Assembly: GCA_024687125.1 (NCBI GenBank)
Contig: JAILFA010000078.1
Location: 1-42,483, forward strand
Length of the DNA stretch: 42,483 nt
Source: Lachnospiraceae bacterium
GTDB taxonomy: Bacteria > Bacillota > Clostridia > Lachnospirales > Lachnospiraceae
Direction: 5' to 3'
Below the pieces are notes generated by a model. That model searched no databases. It was given only the letters and a program-made list of their open reading frames with translations, and was not told where the DNA came from. Numbering within the stretch: the first letter of the stretch is position 1; every line of letters begins with the position of its first letter. Positions 31,422 through 39,723 of this stretch are shown here, in pieces. A program made the translations under genes and the position numbers.

Positions 31422-32558
31422 TTACCATATGAACAGTTCTTTGTCTGTCAGCTTCCAGATCGCTTCTATGAAGAAGTAGTCTCCGTAGATGATCGGGAAG
31501 TTGTGCTTTTCCTCGTGATAGGCCACGCTGCACTTTGTCAGCAGTTCATCGTGCGCCGGATCATAGTCGGCATCCTGTTCATCCAGCGTGATCAGAAGGC
31601 GCTCGGCGGCATCCTGATAGCGCTTTGCCGCATCCGCTTTATCTGTGTCCTTAAGGAGCCGCGCCAGCGTGATGAGACCGCAGGCAGCAATGGCGGCAGC
31701 CGTATCATCCTGCCAGGTGCAGGAGCTCTCCTGATCAAAATCCACCGGGATCCGTCCATCCTCCGGGATCCGCATGGCGAACCGATCTGCCACGCGCATG
31801 GCCGCGGTCAGATAAGGCTCCCGGCCGGTATGCTGAAAACTCAGGGCAAACCCGTAGAGCGCCCAGCTCTGCCCCCTCGTCCATGAGGAATCCTCAGACA
31901 TTCCCTGTCCGCCGTGCCTCCCCAGATACGATCCGGTAGCCGGATCAAAGCCCGCGATATGACAGACCGAACCGTCCTCACGGAAGAAATTCCTGATGAC
32001 CGTCTCCGCGTGGATCTCCGCGATCATGCGAAAGCGCGGATCCTCAAGCTGATCGGAGGCCCAGTAGAGAAGCGGCAGATTCATCATGCAGTCGATGATC
32101 GCCCAGCCTCTCGTGTCACGTCCGTCATCAAAATCATTCCAGGCACGGATGAACCCGCCCTTGGGGTTAAAGCGTCCTGCCAGATTCGCGGCGGCGAGAA
32201 GCCCGCGGTTTTTAGCTTCCTCATCGCCGTCCACGCGCCAGTGCGCGACCGCCGTGGGGAGAAAACGGAATCCGGCGTCGTGATCCATTCCGTTGTAATC
32301 CATGAGGACCCTGTCGAGCTTTTTTTCTACATCGACGGCACCCTCACGGAAAACATCTTCCTTCGTGGCGTTCCAGAGCTGCCAGAGCATCCCGCCCCAG
32401 AAGCCGTTGGTCCACCATGCGATATCCCGCTCTCCGGACCAGTCGCCGAAAACATGCGCTTCCTTCGTGGTATAGGGGATCCTCCCCCGGTTCCTCTCCG
32501 CGACAGAGCGCTCCTTTTTTATGATCTTATCTGCGATCTCCTGCCATCTGTCAGCCAT
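31422..32558 (-). CDS. GH88-type unsaturated glucuronyl hydrolase
   Basis: This 378-residue alpha6/alpha6 barrel enzyme contains WWTNGFWGGMLW, MDHDAGFRFLPT (Asp92, Asp94), GWAIIDCMMNLPLLYWA (Asp156) and SSWTRGQSWALYGFAL. The spacing of Asp94 and Asp156 matches the two catalytic Asp of GH88 unsaturated glucuronyl hydrolases (88 and 149 in the Bacillus enzyme). The enzyme removes the unsaturated uronic acid that lyases leave at oligosaccharide ends, producing a keto acid. It has no signal peptide, so it acts on imported oligosaccharides. The ATG at 32558 is preceded by a GGAG/GAGGG region. It is third in the sugar ABC operon after both permeases. Confidence 0.9.
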   Translation of the reverse strand: MADRWQEIADKIIKKERSVAERNRGRIPYTTKEAHVFGDWSGERDIAWWTNGFWGGMLWQLWNATKEDVFREGAVDVEKKLDRVLMDYNGMDHDAGFRFLPTAVAHWRVDGDEEAKNRGLLAAANLAGRFNPKGGFIRAWNDFDDGRDTRGWAIIDCMMNLPLLYWASDQLEDPRFRMIAEIHAETVIRNFFREDGSVCHIAGFDPATGSYLGRHGGQGMSEDSSWTRGQSWALYGFALSFQHTGREPYLTAAMRVADRFAMRIPEDGRIPVDFDQESSCTWQDDTAAAIAACGLITLARLLKDTDKADAAKRYQDAAERLLITLDEQDADYDPAHDELLTKCSVAYHEEKHNFPIIYGDYFFIEAIWKLTDKELFIW

Positions 32559-32582
32559 CGTTTTCCCTCTCTTCTCCAAACC

Positions 32583-33419
32583 CTATCCCTTGACAGCACC
32601 GGTCGTGATGCCCGCCACAAAGTATTTCTGCAGGGACATGAACACGATGAGGACCGGGATGAGCGAGATCACGGATGCCGCCATGATCAGGCCGTATTCC
32701 GCCGAGTATTGTGATATGAACATCCGGATACCGATCTGCAGGGTCTTCTTGGAATCTGTCGTCAGATAGATGAGAGGCCCCAGGAAATCGTTCCAGGTAT
32801 TTACAAAGGTAAAGATCGTCAGTGTGGACAGCGCCGGTTTGGACAGCGGGAGCATGATCTTGGCATAGATGCCGTACTCGCTCATCCCGTCGATCCTGGC
32901 CGCCTCACAGAGGGAATCCGGGATCCCCTCATAGAACTGCCGCATCAGGAACACGCCGAATGCGGAAAATGCCTGCAGGATGATGATCGCGAGATGCGTA
33001 TCCGCCAGGCCCAGCCTGCGCATGAACATGAACTGCGGTACCATGTACACCTGCCACGGCACGGCGATCGTGGAGATATAGGCCAGGAACAGGAGATTGC
33101 GTCCCCTGAAGTGCAGCTTGGCAAAAGCGTAGGCCGCAAAGCTCGAGGTCAGGATCTGAAGGACCGTCACGATCAGCGTCAGCTTGGCCGTATTGAGCGC
33201 ATAGGTGGCCAGCGGTATCTTGGTCCAGATATCCACATAGTTTGCCCACCGCGGATCCTTGGTGATCCACTCATACGGGATCATAAAGATGTCCTTGTTC
33301 AGCTTGAGTGAGGCGCTGATCATCCAGACAAAAGGGATCAGCATCACAAAAGCGAGCAGGAACAGCAGCGCATAGACGATCACGGAGCGCAGGATCCGGT
33401 TATGTGTCTTACTCTTCAT
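32583..33419 (-). CDS. carbohydrate ABC transporter permease (MalG type)
   Basis: This 278-residue, six-TM permease has the EAA loop EAARIDGMSEYGIYAKIML then PLSKPAL, and the typical N-terminus VYALLFLLAFVMLIPFVWMISASLK. It pairs with the MalF-type permease upstream (12 bp away) and the solute-binding lipoprotein. No ATPase gene is in the locus; a shared MsmX/UgpC-type ATPase elsewhere is expected. Confidence 0.95.
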   Translation of the reverse strand: MKSKTHNRILRSVIVYALLFLLAFVMLIPFVWMISASLKLNKDIFMIPYEWITKDPRWANYVDIWTKIPLATYALNTAKLTLIVTVLQILTSSFAAYAFAKLHFRGRNLLFLAYISTIAVPWQVYMVPQFMFMRRLGLADTHLAIIILQAFSAFGVFLMRQFYEGIPDSLCEAARIDGMSEYGIYAKIMLPLSKPALSTLTIFTFVNTWNDFLGPLIYLTTDSKKTLQIGIRMFISQYSAEYGLIMAASVISLIPVLIVFMSLQKYFVAGITTGAVKG

Positions 33420-33431
33420 CTCCCGCCCTCC

Positions 33432-34346
33432 TTAATCATTCGCGTAGTTCTTTTCGCCGCGGAACTGGATCAGCGTGACGATCAGAACAATGACAAACAG
33501 CACAAGTGCCGCAGCGGAGGCGCTTCCGAGCTTCCAGTTGCGGAACGCTTCCTCATAGACATAGTAGACGAGCACGATCGCATTCTTATTGACGACACCG
33601 TTGGAGCCGCCGGCGAGCATGTAGACGATATCGTAGATCTTGAAGCAGCTGATCGTCAGCATGATCGTCACGAAGAACGTCGTGGGTTTAAGCTGCGGCA
33701 GAGTCACATACCGGAACTTCTGGAAGGCGCCGGCGCCGTCGAGCGCGGCGGCTTCATAGAGATCCTCGCTGATGCCCTGTAGGCCTGCGAGGTAGATCAC
33801 CATGTAATATCCCATGTTCTTCCAGATCGAGAACAGGATGATCGTGAGCATGACCGTCTTGGGGGATGCCGCCCACTTGAGCGGATCCGTGTGAAAGACG
33901 TTCATGAGGAGCTGGTTCATAAGACCGCCCTTGGACGGTGAGAACAGCATGTTCCAGACCGCCGCGACCGCAACGAGCGATGCGACATACGGGAAAAAGG
34001 TCACCGTTCTGAAAAAGGTGCGCGCCTTGATCTTCTGATTCAGGAGGATCGCCAGACCCAGCGCCATGATGAGTGTCAGGGGAACCGTAAAGATACTGTA
34101 GACGATCGTGTTTTTTAACGCCGACGTAAAGCGGTCATTGGTGAACAGGTTCGTAAAATTATCCACACCGACAAACTTCATCGGGTTGTTGCCGTCCCAC
34201 TCGGTGAAGGCCATGATAAAAGCCAGGATGATCGGCCCGAGTGTAAAGACGGCAAAGCCGATAAAATTCGGTGCGATAAAGGAGTATGCGACAAGGTTCT
34301 GCCTCATCTTTCTCTTTCTTGCACTCCTGGTGATCGGTGTATTCAT
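33432..34346 (-). CDS. carbohydrate ABC transporter permease (MalF/UgpA type)
   Basis: This 304-residue, six-TM permease begins MNTPITRSARKRKMRQNLVAY with an initial TM FIAPNFIGFAVFTLGPIILAF, and has the EAA loop YEAAALDGAGAFQKFRYVTL followed by PQLKPTTFF. It lies downstream of the solute-binding gene, behind a terminator-like hairpin that may lower permease relative to binding protein. Substrate specificity follows from the locus: probably an unsaturated acidic oligosaccharide. Confidence 0.95.
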   Translation of the reverse strand: MNTPITRSARKRKMRQNLVAYSFIAPNFIGFAVFTLGPIILAFIMAFTEWDGNNPMKFVGVDNFTNLFTNDRFTSALKNTIVYSIFTVPLTLIMALGLAILLNQKIKARTFFRTVTFFPYVASLVAVAAVWNMLFSPSKGGLMNQLLMNVFHTDPLKWAASPKTVMLTIILFSIWKNMGYYMVIYLAGLQGISEDLYEAAALDGAGAFQKFRYVTLPQLKPTTFFVTIMLTISCFKIYDIVYMLAGGSNGVVNKNAIVLVYYVYEEAFRNWKLGSASAAALVLFVIVLIVTLIQFRGEKNYAND

Positions 34347-34380
34347 GTCTGCCCCGTTTCCGCGCGCCGGGCGCTTTTAT

Positions 34381-34418
34381 AAAAAAGGGGCGGCTGCTAA
34401 TCCTACAACCGCCCCTTT
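34381..34418 (-). terminator. partial terminator between solute-binding and permease genes
   Basis: On the minus strand AAAGGGGCGGTTG pairs with CAGCCGCCCCTTT (one G-U pair), followed by more T residues. It lies in the 88-bp gap after the solute-binding protein gene. Read-through would allow reduced permease expression, a usual arrangement in such operons. Confidence 0.75.
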
Positions 34419-34434
34419 GTACTACAGATCTGAT

Positions 34435-35841
34435 TTACTGTGCAAGAATTGCCTGCACTCCGGTGTTCATCTCTTCGATCGCCTCATCGACCGTGGAGAC
34501 CTCGTTCATGATGTTGTCATGCTGCTCGTTGAGCACGGTCTCGATCTCGGAAGACTTCTCATTCGCGGGCATCTCGAGGTATGCATGGCTCGCCGTCAGA
34601 GCTTCCTTGGAAGCCGCATCGGTCGGGAATCCGTCCATCTCCGCGATCTTGGAGTTGATCGCCTCATTGGACATCGCAGGCGTGTTGCCTGTGCCGGCCA
34701 TGATCTCAGCACCCTCGGCACCGGAGACGAATTTCACGAAATCCCATGCCACATCCTTGTTCGGAGCGGAGGTCGGGATCGCGAGTGCCGTAACGGTCGC
34801 GAGCGTAGACCCGGGCTCTACACCCTGAGCGTGAGGATACTTGACAATGCCCCAGTTGGCTGCCGCTGCACCCTCGCCGTCCTTGATCTTGGAGATCAGG
34901 GTCGGGATGAACCAGCTGCCCATGTTCAGCATACCGACGTTGCCCTGATAGAAGGCTGCGGAATAGTGAAGGCCCTGGGTCTTAAGTGTCGCATAATCCA
35001 TGCAGACGCCGTCCTTCTGCTGTGCAAGGACCATCTCATAGTAAGGCTTGGTGAAATCATAGGTACCGTCGACGATCGTGTGCTTGCCGTCCAGGATGCC
35101 CATCAGCTGGATCGTGGATCTCCAGGTGTGATAGTGTGCACCGTAGACTTCCGCGCCGGGCGTCGTGTCGGTGATCTTTCTGGCGAGCTCGTCATACTGC
35201 TCCCAGGTCATGTCGTTGGTCGGATAGTCAACGCCTGCCTTGTCAAACACGTCCTTGTTGTAGAACAGGACCCAGATGTCGCGGCGGAAAGGAAGCTCGT
35301 ACAGAACATCCGATACCTTGACCTGATCCGTTATGCCGCTGTAGACGGAAAGATCGATGCCGTCCTGAGCGATCAGGCTGTCGAGGGGCTCGAGAACGCC
35401 CTTGTTCGCCAGCGTTACAAGACCGGGAACATCCTTGATCGTGACTACATCGAAGTCACAGTCGGAGCCGGAGAGCTGTGTGCCGAGAACGGTCTGATAA
35501 TCGGTGGAGCCCAGATCGACCATCTCGATCGTGACATTGGGATGTGCCGCCGTATAGCCATCGATCAGCGGCTGATAGTATACTGTGGAATCCTTGTCCC
35601 AGAGAGCCCACTTGATGGTGACAGGCTCATCGGCTGCTGCCGTATCCGCAGCGGGTGCATCCGCCGTGGTATCTGCTGCCGGAGCATCAGCCGTGGTATC
35701 CGCCGCGGGTGCTTCCGTCTGAGCAGGTGTTTCCGTCTGGGCAGGCTGTGCGGGTGTCTGTGCACCCCCCTCACCGCAGCCGGCAAGAGATGTTACAACG
35801 AGCGTTACGCCCATTAACATGCTGATAAGTCTTTTTTTCAT
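34435..35841 (-). CDS. carbohydrate ABC transporter solute-binding lipoprotein
   Basis: This 468-residue family 1 extracellular solute-binding protein has signal peptide MKKRLISMLMGVTLVVTSLAGC (Cys22) and an Ala/Thr/Asp-rich linker (~25-62) made of imperfect PAADTTADA repeats. The binding domain starts VTIKWALWDKDSTVYYQPLI and shows VDLGSTDYQTVLGTQLSG. GGAGG lies just before the ATG at 35841; in-frame codons further upstream have no ribosome site. It is the first gene of the operon. The upstream AraC regulator gene is divergent. It should capture oligosaccharides released outside the cell, but no extracellular lyase is encoded in this window. Confidence 0.95.
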   Translation of the reverse strand: MKKRLISMLMGVTLVVTSLAGCGEGGAQTPAQPAQTETPAQTEAPAADTTADAPAADTTADAPAADTAAADEPVTIKWALWDKDSTVYYQPLIDGYTAAHPNVTIEMVDLGSTDYQTVLGTQLSGSDCDFDVVTIKDVPGLVTLANKGVLEPLDSLIAQDGIDLSVYSGITDQVKVSDVLYELPFRRDIWVLFYNKDVFDKAGVDYPTNDMTWEQYDELARKITDTTPGAEVYGAHYHTWRSTIQLMGILDGKHTIVDGTYDFTKPYYEMVLAQQKDGVCMDYATLKTQGLHYSAAFYQGNVGMLNMGSWFIPTLISKIKDGEGAAAANWGIVKYPHAQGVEPGSTLATVTALAIPTSAPNKDVAWDFVKFVSGAEGAEIMAGTGNTPAMSNEAINSKIAEMDGFPTDAASKEALTASHAYLEMPANEKSSEIETVLNEQHDNIMNEVSTVDEAIEEMNTGVQAILAQ

Positions 35842-35896
35842 TACCCTCCTCCGTTTCTGTGTGCCCTGTGCACACGAGATTGATTGGACTGACCAC

Positions 35897-35915
35897 ACTA
35901 TAACAAAAACTGTTA
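35897..35915 (-). promoter_or_regulatory. extended -10 and overlapping inverted repeat before the sugar ABC operon
   Basis: The minus strand reads TGTTATAGT (-10 TATAGT at 35897-35902), 56 bp before the ATG. TAACA (35901-35905) and TGTTA (35911-35915) form an inverted repeat with a 5-bp centre covering the spacer and -10, a likely operator position. Confidence 0.45.
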
Positions 35916-35965
35916 CGCGTGAAAATGACAAATCCGATGAATATTATAACATATCCTGCTATAAT

Positions 35966-35976
35966 TTGTCAGACAA
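35966..35976. promoter_or_regulatory. inverted repeat in the AraC/ABC divergent region
   Basis: TTGTC, one A, GACAA is a perfect inverted repeat in the AT-rich 273-bp divergent gap. TTGTC recurs at 36017 as part of the AraC gene's -35. It may be a regulator binding site; this is inference from position. Confidence 0.35.
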
Positions 35977-36016
35977 TATTTTATCGTCCTTTATTTTACA
36001 CATTTTCATAAATATC

Positions 36017-36045
36017 TTGTCTAACATAAGCGTTTCTGATATGAT
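36017..36045 (+). promoter_or_regulatory. promoter of the AraC-family regulator gene
   Basis: -35 TTGTCT (36017-36022), 17 bp, and -10 TATGAT (36040-36045) with TG extension at 36037-36038, giving a leader of about 63 bases before the ATG at 36115. Confidence 0.6.
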
Positions 36046-36114
36046 ACTCGAACAGAAGCCACATAACTAACGTTTCGTACAGTCCGATCAGGGCTTAACG
36101 CGAGGGAACGTCCT

Positions 36115-36903
36115 ATGTACGTGATCAAAGGCGGGTGCGGCGCGCACCACTCCGCGAGCTTTCGGAAATCATGGCCGAACGGCCTGGACAATCCGGTCCT
36201 GCTCATCTTAAGGAGCAGGGGCGACTTCTCTGTCGGGGACCGGCACTTTCTGCTGGAGCCCGGAGACGCGATCATGATCGCGCCGCACACGCCCTATCAT
36301 TATCACAATCCTTACGGGGAGTATATCGACGACTGGATGCACATCGGTCTGGAGGAAGGCGAGACGCTGCCGGCGGAGGTACGCTGCAACACCCCCTTCC
36401 ATCTGGACGACCGGGAGGCGTGCTCCACGCTGATCCGGCAGCTTCTCTGGGAATCCACCTACACGGACGAGCGTTATCTCCGGCAGAACACCGACGCGCT
36501 GTTCACGGTGCTGATGAACCACCTCATCGCGGCGCCGCGCAAGGCAGGCGGCAACGACGAGATCTCCTACACCGAGCGCCTCAAGGACATCCGTTTCCAC
36601 ATGCAGCATACGCTCTCCGAGGAGCATACGATCCACGCGCACGCGCAGGAACTGGGGATCAGCGATTCCCACTTCCAGCATCTCTATACCTCGGTTTTCG
36701 GGGTACCCTTCCAGCAGGATCTGATCCGGATGCGGATCGCGAATGCGGAATTCGCGCTGCAGACGACCGATATGACGATCGCGGAGATCGCGGAGTTATG
36801 CGGCTACGGCAGCGAAGTACACTTCTTCAGACAGTTCAAACAGTACAAAGGCATGACGCCCGCGAAATACCGCAAGGAACATCACGCCGTGACAAAGCCC
36901 TAG
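36115..36903 (+). CDS. AraC-family transcriptional regulator
   Basis: This 262-residue regulator has an N-terminal cupin sensor (~15-95: FSVGDRHFLLEPGDAIMIA and PHTPYHYHN), a linker helix region and a C-terminal double helix-turn-helix (~165-255: HAQELGISDSHFQHLYTSVF, MTIAEIAELCGYGSEVHFFR, QFKQYKGMTPAKYRKEH). It is divergent from the sugar ABC operon and convergent with the discoidin/heparinase genes, with which it shares a palindromic CTAG stop. It probably activates the whole locus in response to a sugar. GAGGGAA precedes the ATG. Confidence 0.92.
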   Translation: MYVIKGGCGAHHSASFRKSWPNGLDNPVLLILRSRGDFSVGDRHFLLEPGDAIMIAPHTPYHYHNPYGEYIDDWMHIGLEEGETLPAEVRCNTPFHLDDREACSTLIRQLLWESTYTDERYLRQNTDALFTVLMNHLIAAPRKAGGNDEISYTERLKDIRFHMQHTLSEEHTIHAHAQELGISDSHFQHLYTSVFGVPFQQDLIRMRIANAEFALQTTDMTIAEIAELCGYGSEVHFFRQFKQYKGMTPAKYRKEHHAVTKP

Positions 36904-37700
36904 GATTCCGTTCCGTAGACCTCGATCTGTGTGAGGGCCGGGAACGGGCTCGGATCATCCGCCTTGATCAGTTCTCCCAGCGTGATATATGTGATCCCGC
37001 GCTTTCCGATCCCGGAAAAGATGTGCGGCTCATCGATATGCTTATCCATTTCTACAACGCGGCTCGTGCCGTCGGAGAATCCGATCGTGGCGCGCACCCA
37101 CCAGTTGTCGTGCGGGAAATCCGCGCGCGTGTACAGCCTGATCTCATCGATATCCACCGGCCGCCCGAAATCCAGCGTCAGCATCGCGTCCTCCTGACGG
37201 TTGATCCCCCAGGACTCATAGGGCCATTCGCCGTGCGAGCGCATCGCGATGCAGCCGTCGATCGCATTTCGCGCCGCAAAGACAGCCTCGCCACGCGTTT
37301 CTACGTTAGCCGAGGCATGCGGATAGACGCCCTCCACATCATGCTGGTCAAACGGATTGAGCGCAAGGTTCTTATAGGCAGAGATCTCATAGGGCGCCGC
37401 CTCCCGGATACTCACATAGTGGCGGTTCCCGAAGAACGCCAGCGGATTGTAGCTCGTCTTTTTCTCATAGAACGGCACCGTGTAGAGGATGCTCTCCTTT
37501 TTCACGAGGACCAGCGCCTCCTCGATCGCGGCATCGACCTTGATCTGATAGAATCTTCCGGATTCCAGTCCGGAAAACTCGATGATGTCGCCCTTGCGAT
37601 ACTCTCCGTCCCAGGCGAGCACCGCCTGTTTCTCCCCGGACGCCTCAGCTTTGTTCACATGATCCCAGTCATTGTACACTTCGATCTTCATCCCGCTCAT
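36900..37700 (-). CDS. discoidin (F5/8 type C)-like carbohydrate-binding protein, intracellular
   Basis: This 266-residue protein has an N-terminal beta domain of unknown type (~1-120) and a C-terminal discoidin-like jelly roll (~125-266): NALNP-like ALNPFDQ, ASANVETRGEAVFAARNAID, ESWGINRQEDAMLTLDFG, RPVDIDEIRLYTRADFPHD and IGFSDGTSRVVE. Such domains bind galactose, glucosamine or uronic sugars. It has no signal peptide. It overlaps the heparinase-like gene by 4 bp (ATGA), so it is a cotranslated partner. An alternative start is the ATG at 37691. It may be a binding module encoded separately from its enzyme. Confidence 0.75.
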   Translation of the reverse strand: MSGMKIEVYNDWDHVNKAEASGEKQAVLAWDGEYRKGDIIEFSGLESGRFYQIKVDAAIEEALVLVKKESILYTVPFYEKKTSYNPLAFFGNRHYVSIREAAPYEISAYKNLALNPFDQHDVEGVYPHASANVETRGEAVFAARNAIDGCIAMRSHGEWPYESWGINRQEDAMLTLDFGRPVDIDEIRLYTRADFPHDNWWVRATIGFSDGTSRVVEMDKHIDEPHIFSGIGKRGITYITLGELIKADDPSPFPALTQIEVYGTES

Positions 37701-39619
37701 CCCCTTATGATCACTGTTTTGCTCATGTTCTTTTCTACATCAGCCAGAACACGGTAACACTCGTGTTTCCAGGCTTTCCCAAGTCTCTCATCCTCGATCG
37801 GGCAGGTCTCGATCAGGATCCGCGCGATCCCTCCCGCGATCATAAATCCGAGACCGCCGACGCGGACCGCACAGATCCGCCCGTAGCGCGTAAGTTCCTC
37901 CCGGTCGATCCATCCCCCGAACTCCGGCACCTGCACCGGGTCATCGATGATCTGCGGCCGTTCATACGTCATAAAGGTGAGGACCGGCGTTAAGGAACCG
38001 TCCGCGTGAAAGTCATCGCGAAGGATCACCGTACCATCCGCGTCCCCCGCGCCCCGGATCAGCTTTACGCTGCGCCTTGCACTCCTGACCCGCGGATCGT
38101 CGTAGGCTCCCGAAAACTCCATGGCAAGCTCCGCTTCCTCTGCACAGAGCCCGCAGGAGACATCCCTCGCCCCATACGCTCTGCCGTCACGCTGCATGAG
38201 GAATGTCCCGTCCTCCTCCCGAAAACTGACTGTGTTATGATAGGCGGACTGCATCGTCCAGATCTCATAGCGGTCCGCGGAAAAAGTCTTCGCCGTATAG
38301 GTCCCGACGCCCAGATCGATCAGGAACGGCCGCCGGTCCAGGTAGAGCGTCACGCTCCCGACATCATTGTGGTTGTGGATATCGCCGTTGTTGCCGGCCT
38401 TGGCAGCGAGCGCCCAGTGCTCATCCCGCGCGGTCATGAGTCCCGCATCCGCGTAAAAGACGTCCTCCGGGAGCACCTGCTCCGCCGGATACGATGCCAT
38501 CTCCCGCCAGCAGCCAAGCTGCAGCAGATCAGCATACAGGTCGTGTTCCCCTTCGAGCAGGCGCTCCGGCATCTCCTGCGCCTGAAAATCCAGCGCAGAG
38601 AAAGCGGCATAGGCCTCATTGCCGGTCATCTGCGCGAACAGGAAGTCACGCGCGCAGCGGTGTCCCGCGTAGGGCGAAGCATCGGAAAAATTGAAATACT
38701 GGCCGTCACCGATGTACATCGAGACCGGATACGCAGCGATCCGGCGGATCCGGTCCGCGTGCCACAGGGAAGCCATGCCGCCCGCTGTGATCCGGTCCAT
38801 CACATCAAGACACCCGAAAAGGCACAACGCGCTGTGCCCATAGTAAAAGATCCCCTCGCTGCAGCTGCCGTCATCGTTGTAATCATCCAGATAATAATCA
38901 ACGGAACGCGCCGCCTGCGCGAGCACCTTATGCAGGTCTTCGCGCATGAACACGCCTTCCCGCCTTGTAAAAAGCGCCAGCAGGACATTCTGCGTGATCC
39001 AGCTCGTCCAGTTGCACATCAGCTGCTCTCCGTCTCCCATCCACCAGAAATGTTCGGTCAGATAGGGGACCAGGATCCGCCGGCGGATCTCCTCATCGAT
39101 ACGGTCATTGACCGATGCGCACACGTCTTCCAGCAGATAACCGGCCAGCCCCAGGATCGCCGCCGTCTCCGCGGCGAACAGATCGATCACGGGACGTTCC
39201 GGATCCGGAGCCGGGAGCACCGCGGCATCGCGGACATAGGTGTTATGTGCAGGCAGGCACCAGGTCGTCTCATCAAGGATCGCCCGGATATACTCTGCGA
39301 TCCTGCCGGCAAACCGCCCCCCGTTTTCCGCGCACTCCGCCAGGACAAGCTGCGTCAGCAGGAGCCTTCGCCGGAAATAGCCGTCTTCAAAATGTGTCCG
39401 GTTGCCGTTTCGGGAAAACTCGGCGTAGTCGGAGAGCACCGGGATCTGCTCATCCAGCGCACTCTCCCCGCGCTCTGTCAATGCCGCGCACACCTCCCCG
39501 GGCAGGCCGTCCCAGAAGCCGCGATCCGCGGCTTTCGGAAGATCATCGATCATCCGGAGCGTGCGTGTCCCGGCAAGAACATTCGCCGTATCTGTTTTTC
39601 TCATCCTGCTGTCCGACAT
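37697..39619 (-). CDS. heparinase II/III family polysaccharide lyase
   Basis: This ~640-residue protein has an alpha/alpha toroid first half (~40-390) and a beta-sandwich second half with the heparinase II/III signature NNGDIHNHNDVGSVTLYL, DRRPFLIDLGVGTYTAKTF and WTMQSAYHNTV. The family includes lyases for heparin/heparan, alginate and related uronate polymers. No signal peptide is seen, so it acts in the cytoplasm on imported oligosaccharides. The longer frame starts at a TTG (39658) without support; I chose the ATG at 39619, with 39604 as a second choice. AGGAG lies about 18 bp ahead of 39619. It works logically with GH88, which removes the unsaturated uronate made by a lyase. Confidence 0.87.
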   Translation of the reverse strand: MSDSRMRKTDTANVLAGTRTLRMIDDLPKAADRGFWDGLPGEVCAALTERGESALDEQIPVLSDYAEFSRNGNRTHFEDGYFRRRLLLTQLVLAECAENGGRFAGRIAEYIRAILDETTWCLPAHNTYVRDAAVLPAPDPERPVIDLFAAETAAILGLAGYLLEDVCASVNDRIDEEIRRRILVPYLTEHFWWMGDGEQLMCNWTSWITQNVLLALFTRREGVFMREDLHKVLAQAARSVDYYLDDYNDDGSCSEGIFYYGHSALCLFGCLDVMDRITAGGMASLWHADRIRRIAAYPVSMYIGDGQYFNFSDASPYAGHRCARDFLFAQMTGNEAYAAFSALDFQAQEMPERLLEGEHDLYADLLQLGCWREMASYPAEQVLPEDVFYADAGLMTARDEHWALAAKAGNNGDIHNHNDVGSVTLYLDRRPFLIDLGVGTYTAKTFSADRYEIWTMQSAYHNTVSFREEDGTFLMQRDGRAYGARDVSCGLCAEEAELAMEFSGAYDDPRVRSARRSVKLIRGAGDADGTVILRDDFHADGSLTPVLTFMTYERPQIIDDPVQVPEFGGWIDREELTRYGRICAVRVGGLGFMIAGGIARILIETCPIEDERLGKAWKHECYRVLADVEKNMSKTVIIRG

Positions 39620-39650
39620 ATCTTGGATTATATTAAACTCCTTTCGGGCT

Positions 39651-39678
39651 TTCAACAACTATCCGATTATGATATAAT
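39651..39678 (+). promoter_or_regulatory. promoter of the GGDEF*-EAL gene
   Basis: TGATATAAT (-10 TATAAT at 39673-39678 with TGn extension); a weak -35 TTCAAC at 39651-39656 gives 16-bp spacing. It lies 46 bp before the ATG at 39724. Confidence 0.6.
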
Positions 39679-39723
39679 TGTAATTTGCCACTGTACACTC
39701 TTTCAGGAGAAAGCAAAGTATAC

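Noticed and set aside
35842..36114. c-di-GMP (GEMM) riboswitch in intergenic regions
   Set aside because: I looked for the conserved GEMM core in the larger gaps (here, 11.7-12.2 kb, 25.8-26.0 kb) and saw none. The sequences fit simple promoters.
36135..37757. 540-codon plus-strand frame
   Set aside because: Reads the AraC gene in another frame and then runs antisense to the discoidin gene; composition is arginine-rich and domain-free.
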